From assembly GCA_003556985.1 (NCBI GenBank), contig PWPZ01000194.1:1-9424 (forward strand): 9,424 nt of DNA, in the 5' to 3' direction. Under the pieces are notes generated by a model. That model had not been told where the DNA came from. It did no database searches and saw only the letters and a list, made by a program, of their open reading frames with translations. Shown here in pieces: positions 6,526 to 9,424 of this stretch (its first letter is position 1; every line of letters begins with the position of its first letter). Both the position numbers and the translations under genes were made by a program. This DNA is from Bacteroidota bacterium (lineage in GTDB: Bacteria; Bacteroidota; Bacteroidia; Bacteroidales; PUMT01).

Positions 6526-6643
6526 GATTGCCGGTCCTCCTTTACTTAATAACTGACTGGAATGACCGGACGATTTTTAAAACCGCTGTAAAAATAACCA
6601 ATTAAGAGAAAAATAATACCATGGCTGCATATTCACCGCCGGC
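6515..6643. other. Gap between wtpA and wtpB
   Basis: These 129 nt contain an AT-rich part (6570-6620), a 6-bp inverted repeat (6531-6536 with 6564-6569), the Shine-Dalgarno and most of the micro-ORF. I see no hairpin with a T-run that would act as an intrinsic terminator after wtpA and no convincing promoter, so read-through from wtpA into wtpB is likely. Confidence 0.4.
6537..6544 (-). promoter_or_regulatory. Perfect Shine-Dalgarno sequence upstream of wtpB
   Basis: The minus strand reads AAAGGAGG here, the strongest ribosome binding site in the window. It is 11 nt from the micro-ORF ATG at 6525 but 22 nt from the first wtpB ATG, too far for direct use. Its last G belongs to GACCGG (6531-6536 on the plus strand), which can pair with CCGGTC at 6564-6569, so it may be partly masked in the RNA. 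Confidence 0.55.
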
Positions 6644-7600
6644 TCAGTGTTCACCGGGTAATGCAAAATCCCTGAGCTCTTCCGGAATTTGTTCCCAGGT
6701 TGCCGAAAAGGAGGGCACCATCGTATGCTGACCGTTCCTTTCCAGAATATCGAGCCCCCCGTCTCCGGAAAGGAAGAATTTAACAAATTCATCCGCAAGC
6801 TGCCTGTTTCTTGTTTTATGAGGTATGGTGATGCCGTATACCATTGCCTCACCGGTTTCCGTAATTGTTTCCCCCGGAAGGGAACCCCTTGTTTCCGTCC
6901 GGGCCTGCGCGTACCAGTCGTTCAGTGCGGGAACCCTCAGGTTCAGGCTGTCGGGTAGCCTGACATACTCCAGCCCGTGCTGTTGGGCAACCGAACGGTA
7001 AAGGAATATGTAATCCAGGGTATTCGTTTTCAGCAGGGCAATCAGGTCGGTTTCCTTAGGCCTTATCATATTCCGGTGACGGGAAAGGAGCTTTTCCGAC
7101 AGGCCGGGATGATCGTACCGGATCTCTGCAAGGATGGTAACCAGTACCGATCTGACCCCGCAGGGATCGGAATCGGGATCGGAGCGGCCGTAAACCACAT
7201 CATCCCTCAGCAGGATCTCATGCCAGTTTCCGGAGTGGATCTCATCAGCATACCGGGAACGTGGCGTGTAAACGACCGACAGCTCGTTGCCGGCAAACCG
7301 GATATTCCACGAAGCATGGCCGGGAATGAGAAAATTATCGATCACCTTATAATCGGCCGAAATAAACACATCACAGGGCACTCCCAGGTCGCTCACCCTC
7401 CTGGCACCGGCTTTGCTGCCCCATGCCTCAGTCAGAACCCTGACCCCGGGATTCCGGTTCATGAAGGAATCGGCTGCTTCTTTTACCGGTACGGTAAGGC
7501 TCCCAGCATGAATGATGCGAAGACTATCGTCTGACTGCCGGCAGGAAATTAGCATGCTGGTTATCAGACAGGAAAGCAAGATAGTAAGCAGCAACTTCAT
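6644..7600 (-). CDS. wtpA: Tungstate/molybdate-binding lipoprotein of the ABC importer (WtpA type)
   Basis: The extracytoplasmic binding protein that delivers oxyanion to WtpB. Start at 7598-7600 gives MKLLLTILLSCL followed by the lipobox LISC with Cys20; the open frame continues upstream to 7639, but those 13 residues are polar and would spoil the signal peptide. The mature 318-residue precursor product has the WtpA hallmarks: IIHAGSLTVPVKEAADSF (29-46), DVFISADY (77-84), SWNIRFAGNELSVVY (97-111), SDPDSDPCGVRSV (140-152), RPKETDLIALL, DYIFLYRSVAQQHGLEYV, and YGITIPHKTRNRQLADEFVKFFL near the end. The HAGSL, DPCG and KETD segments match the archaeal tungstate-binding WtpA/AfModA group better than E. 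coli ModA. In that group tungstate is held octahedrally, with an Asp from the DPCG segment as a ligand. No Shine-Dalgarno is visible; a structured leader precedes the gene. Confidence 0.93.
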   Translation of the reverse strand: MKLLLTILLSCLITSMLISCRQSDDSLRIIHAGSLTVPVKEAADSFMNRNPGVRVLTEAWGSKAGARRVSDLGVPCDVFISADYKVIDNFLIPGHASWNIRFAGNELSVVYTPRSRYADEIHSGNWHEILLRDDVVYGRSDPDSDPCGVRSVLVTILAEIRYDHPGLSEKLLSRHRNMIRPKETDLIALLKTNTLDYIFLYRSVAQQHGLEYVRLPDSLNLRVPALNDWYAQARTETRGSLPGETITETGEAMVYGITIPHKTRNRQLADEFVKFFLSGDGGLDILERNGQHTMVPSFSATWEQIPEELRDFALPGEH

Positions 7601-7614
7601 TTTTGACTTATAAT

Positions 7615-7670
7615 GGCAATACCGGCTAATCATCCCCAATAGTCACCCGGTGACGGAAAAGCCGTTTGCC
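7615..7670 (-). promoter_or_regulatory. Candidate structured leader RNA upstream of wtpA
   Basis: On the minus strand GGCAA (7670-7666) pairs with TTGCC (7619-7615), and CGGCT (7664-7660) pairs with AGCCG (7627-7623), with a 1/3-nt internal loop between. Inside is a hairpin, GTCAC-CGG-GTGAC (7654-7642). Alternative pairs compete: CGG at 7664-7662 can instead pair with CCG at 7656-7654, and ACCGG (7651-7647) with CCGGT (7625-7621). The element ends 14 nt before the wtpA ATG. It is shorter than the known Moco riboswitch and I do not recognise it as one. Confidence 0.35.
7642..7654. repeat. Perfect inverted repeat GTCACC-C-GGTGAC
   Basis: Six-base arms around a single central base lie midway between the AOR stop and the wtpA start. 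As DNA this could be an operator for a metal- or cofactor-responsive regulator; as RNA it is the inner hairpin of the proposed leader. There is no following T-run, so it is not an intrinsic terminator. Confidence 0.55.
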
Positions 7671-7694
7671 TGAAGTGAGAAAAGTGGTTCCGGA

Positions 7695-9424
7695 TCAGTC
7701 CTCCTGATGATCCTTAACCATATCTATAAGCTCAGGCAGGTCCATTCCAAGTTTTTTGAGATGTTCGATTTTGGGAACCCCGTTTTTTGTCCAGCCCCTT
7801 CTCAGGTATACCGCATCAAGCAGTTGTTCGTACCTGTCTTCCCGGTACTTGCGGTGCAGGGCAATTTTTTCTTCAGTGGTTTTTCCGGCGGGGTCGACAC
7901 CCATTAACTCCTTAAGCTGGCTGTCGTACCTTTCCGCTCTTGACTCATACTCCTCAGTTGTAACCGGTCCCGCAGCACGGTATGGCTGTGCATCGTATTT
8001 ACGGGTGCCGAAGCCGCGTCGCATGTTAAAGATACGCTGGAAATTGTAAACCCGTTCCGACTGTCTGATTAGTTCTTCCTGATCAAAGGGTTTTCCGGTA
8101 ACCGCCTTGTAGATGGTTACATAATTATCGACGTGCTCAGGAACTTTGGCAGGTTCATCAGTTTCGGCATTCCCCTCAGGCTCAACATCATTCCAGGGCA
8201 GCTTGCATAATCCCACCAGCCCGAACCAGGTCCTGAACATGGGGAAATAGTGCAATGCTTCGGCCTTATCTTCAAAAGTGGGTATCTGATTGTTCACCAT
8301 ATCCATAAAGATAAGCCATGCCTCATCGTGCTGGGGCCCTTTGTTTGTCATGGCATAACCGCCCTGCTGGGCAAGTGATTCTTTCGACATGTACTGTGAA
8401 TATTCCAGCCCCTTGTTCTCCATGGCAATATCATTCAAAAAAGATGCATCACCCCATCCCTTTTCAACGAACATTTCTTTCATTTTCCTGACACCCATGC
8501 CGGCAATTTTACCGAAGCCTTCGCCGCGACCCAGCATGTGCAGGAGCTCCATAGCCGAATCGGCATTGCCAAAATTCATTTTCAATCCACCGGTCCGCTC
8601 CTCATTAAGAATGCCGTTCTCAAAGCAGTCCATTACAAATCCCACCACGGTGCCCCAGGTTATGGTGCATATGCCGTAGGTGTCACAGTAGAAATTTGCT
8701 TCGATGGTGAAGTCGGGATTGAATATTCCCAGATTTGATCCGAGCGAGGCGGCTGTCTCATATTCAGGTCCGTCGACAATAACCGAATCTCCGGCATACG
8801 GACCGGTGCGCAGCTTATAGTTATCAACCCCTTTGGCGCACGACATATTACAGCCTATCCAGCATCCGTCGGGAACGCCCTGGGTAAATAGTGATTTATA
8901 AACATCGGAATGAATATTTCCGGCATCGGGGTGGGACCCGAATTTAAAATTATTAACCGGTATAAGGTCATAATCATTCATTACGTTGGTAAGATGAGCC
9001 GTTCCCTTTGTCCTCATTTCGGCCTGCTCATCATCAAAGCGTCGCATCTCTTCATTGAAGCGGCGGCCCCTGGCACGAATGGCATCAAGGTCGACAACAT
9101 TGTTTGCATTGCCCTTGACACCCTCCACTTTTGCCACTATGGCCTTTACCCGCTTATCACGCATAACGGTCCCGATACCGCCCCTGCCTGCCTGCTTCAG
9201 CCTTATGGTTTTTCTCTTTACATCATAAAAGGTGAAGTTCAACATTCCTATAAGTGAATGGTCGGCAGCGGCCCCGGTTGAAACGATTCCTATATTCTTT
9301 TTCTCCTTTTCATTTTCGGCAAACATTTCGGTGAGCTGCTCGGCAAGAACATGGGAATCCAATGCTTCTTTCGGAGCCTCAAAGATCTCAACCCTGCCCT
9401 TTATGCCGTCTATATAAATGATTA
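7695..9424 (-). CDS. aor: Aldehyde ferredoxin oxidoreductase, tungsten enzyme (5' end beyond window)
   Basis: The enzyme oxidises aldehydes to carboxylates, or runs in reverse, with ferredoxin, using a bis-pyranopterin tungsten site and a [4Fe-4S] cluster. The frame is open to the right edge (575 codons visible); an internal TTG at 9360-9362 is not the start. Compared with Pyrococcus AOR about 130 N-terminal residues are missing. Counting from codon 9362 as 1: AGRGGIGTVMRDKRVKAI at 58-75 (pterin-binding region); a cysteine cluster at 167, 171 and 175 with the distal cysteine 386 in GLVGLC; GPEYETAASLGSNLGI at 198-213, whose Glu202 matches active-site Glu313; and NKGPQHDEAW, whose His345 matches His448. 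DTYGIC at 227-232 corresponds to one pterin-aspartate motif. The Cys spacing is C-x3-C-x3-C, against C-x2-C-x3-C in Pyrococcus. A C-terminal extension of over 100 residues after Cys386 ends in charged helices. Its position ahead of the tungstate importer suits a tungsten enzyme. Confidence 0.95.
   Translation of the reverse strand, partial: IIYIDGIKGRVEIFEAPKEALDSHVLAEQLTEMFAENEKEKKNIGIVSTGAAADHSLIGMLNFTFYDVKRKTIRLKQAGRGGIGTVMRDKRVKAIVAKVEGVKGNANNVVDLDAIRARGRRFNEEMRRFDDEQAEMRTKGTAHLTNVMNDYDLIPVNNFKFGSHPDAGNIHSDVYKSLFTQGVPDGCWIGCNMSCAKGVDNYKLRTGPYAGDSVIVDGPEYETAASLGSNLGIFNPDFTIEANFYCDTYGICTITWGTVVGFVMDCFENGILNEERTGGLKMNFGNADSAMELLHMLGRGEGFGKIAGMGVRKMKEMFVEKGWGDASFLNDIAMENKGLEYSQYMSKESLAQQGGYAMTNKGPQHDEAWLIFMDMVNNQIPTFEDKAEALHYFPMFRTWFGLVGLCKLPWNDVEPEGNAETDEPAKVPEHVDNYVTIYKAVTGKPFDQEELIRQSERVYNFQRIFNMRRGFGTRKYDAQPYRAAGPVTTEEYESRAERYDSQLKELMGVDPAGKTTEEKIALHRKYREDRYEQLLDAVYLRRGWTKNGVPKIEHLKKLGMDLPELIDMVKDHQED

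Noticed and set aside
6977..7534. A 185-codon plus-strand open frame
   Set aside because: It lies opposite wtpA, whose protein has clear family motifs; the plus-strand translation has no recognisable domain and no ribosome site.
7601..7694. Known Moco/Tuco riboswitch
   Set aside because: The gap is shorter than that RNA and I cannot lay out its characteristic helices; kept only as an unnamed candidate structure.
9360..9362. TTG as the start codon of the AOR gene
   Set aside because: The frame continues upstream without a stop to the window edge, and the upstream residues (IIYIDGIKGRVEIFEA) fit the AOR N-terminal domain.
1..9424. tRNA, rRNA, CRISPR arrays, insertion sequences or attachment sites
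   Set aside because: I saw no cloverleaf-like segment, spaced direct repeats, transposase motifs or terminal inverted repeats; nearly all bases are in cofactor genes.

Overview
The window is a compact, single-strand locus for tungsten uptake and tungsten/molybdenum cofactor assembly. All ten supported genes lie on the minus strand, so transcription runs from position 9424 towards position 1. In transcription order they are: an aldehyde ferredoxin oxidoreductase (AOR, 5' end beyond the window); a tungstate-type ABC importer (binding lipoprotein WtpA, permease WtpB, ATPase WtpC); a MobB-like P-loop protein; MoeA; MoaA; MoaC; a lipoprotein with the family I inorganic pyrophosphatase fold; and a MOSC-MogA fusion whose last residues run off the left edge.

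The host is probably an anaerobe of the Bacteroidota, perhaps Bacteroidales. The evidence is an oxygen-sensitive AOR, two lipoprotein signal peptides, mostly weak or absent Shine-Dalgarno sequences (two good exceptions), medium GC content, and pyrophosphatase and MoaA variants that resemble what I remember from that phylum. This placement is inferred from style, not from a marker gene.

Layout. Positions 7695-9424 hold the enzyme that uses the cofactor. Positions 7601-7694 are a leader before wtpA with nested, mutually exclusive base pairing. Positions 5726-7600 hold wtpA and wtpB, separated by a 129-nt gap that contains a perfect Shine-Dalgarno sequence and a four-codon micro-ORF ending in an ATGA overlap with wtpB. 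wtpB overlaps wtpC, wtpC overlaps the mobB-like gene by ATGA, moeA overlaps moaA by 17 nt, and moaA overlaps moaC by ATGA. This is strong evidence for co-transcription within those blocks. The only gaps of about 60 nt or more are 1553-1611, 4015-4117, 6515-6643 and 7601-7694.

How the genes fit together. WtpABC imports tungstate. MoaA and MoaC convert GTP to cyclic pyranopterin monophosphate. MPT synthase (MoaD/MoaE) is not in the window and must be encoded elsewhere. The MogA domain adenylylates molybdopterin and MoeA inserts the metal. AOR carries the finished tungstopterin and couples aldehyde oxidation to ferredoxin. The least explained parts are the lipid-anchored pyrophosphatase-fold protein, which lacks several catalytic metal ligands, the MobB-like protein without MobA, and the unusually short MoaA.
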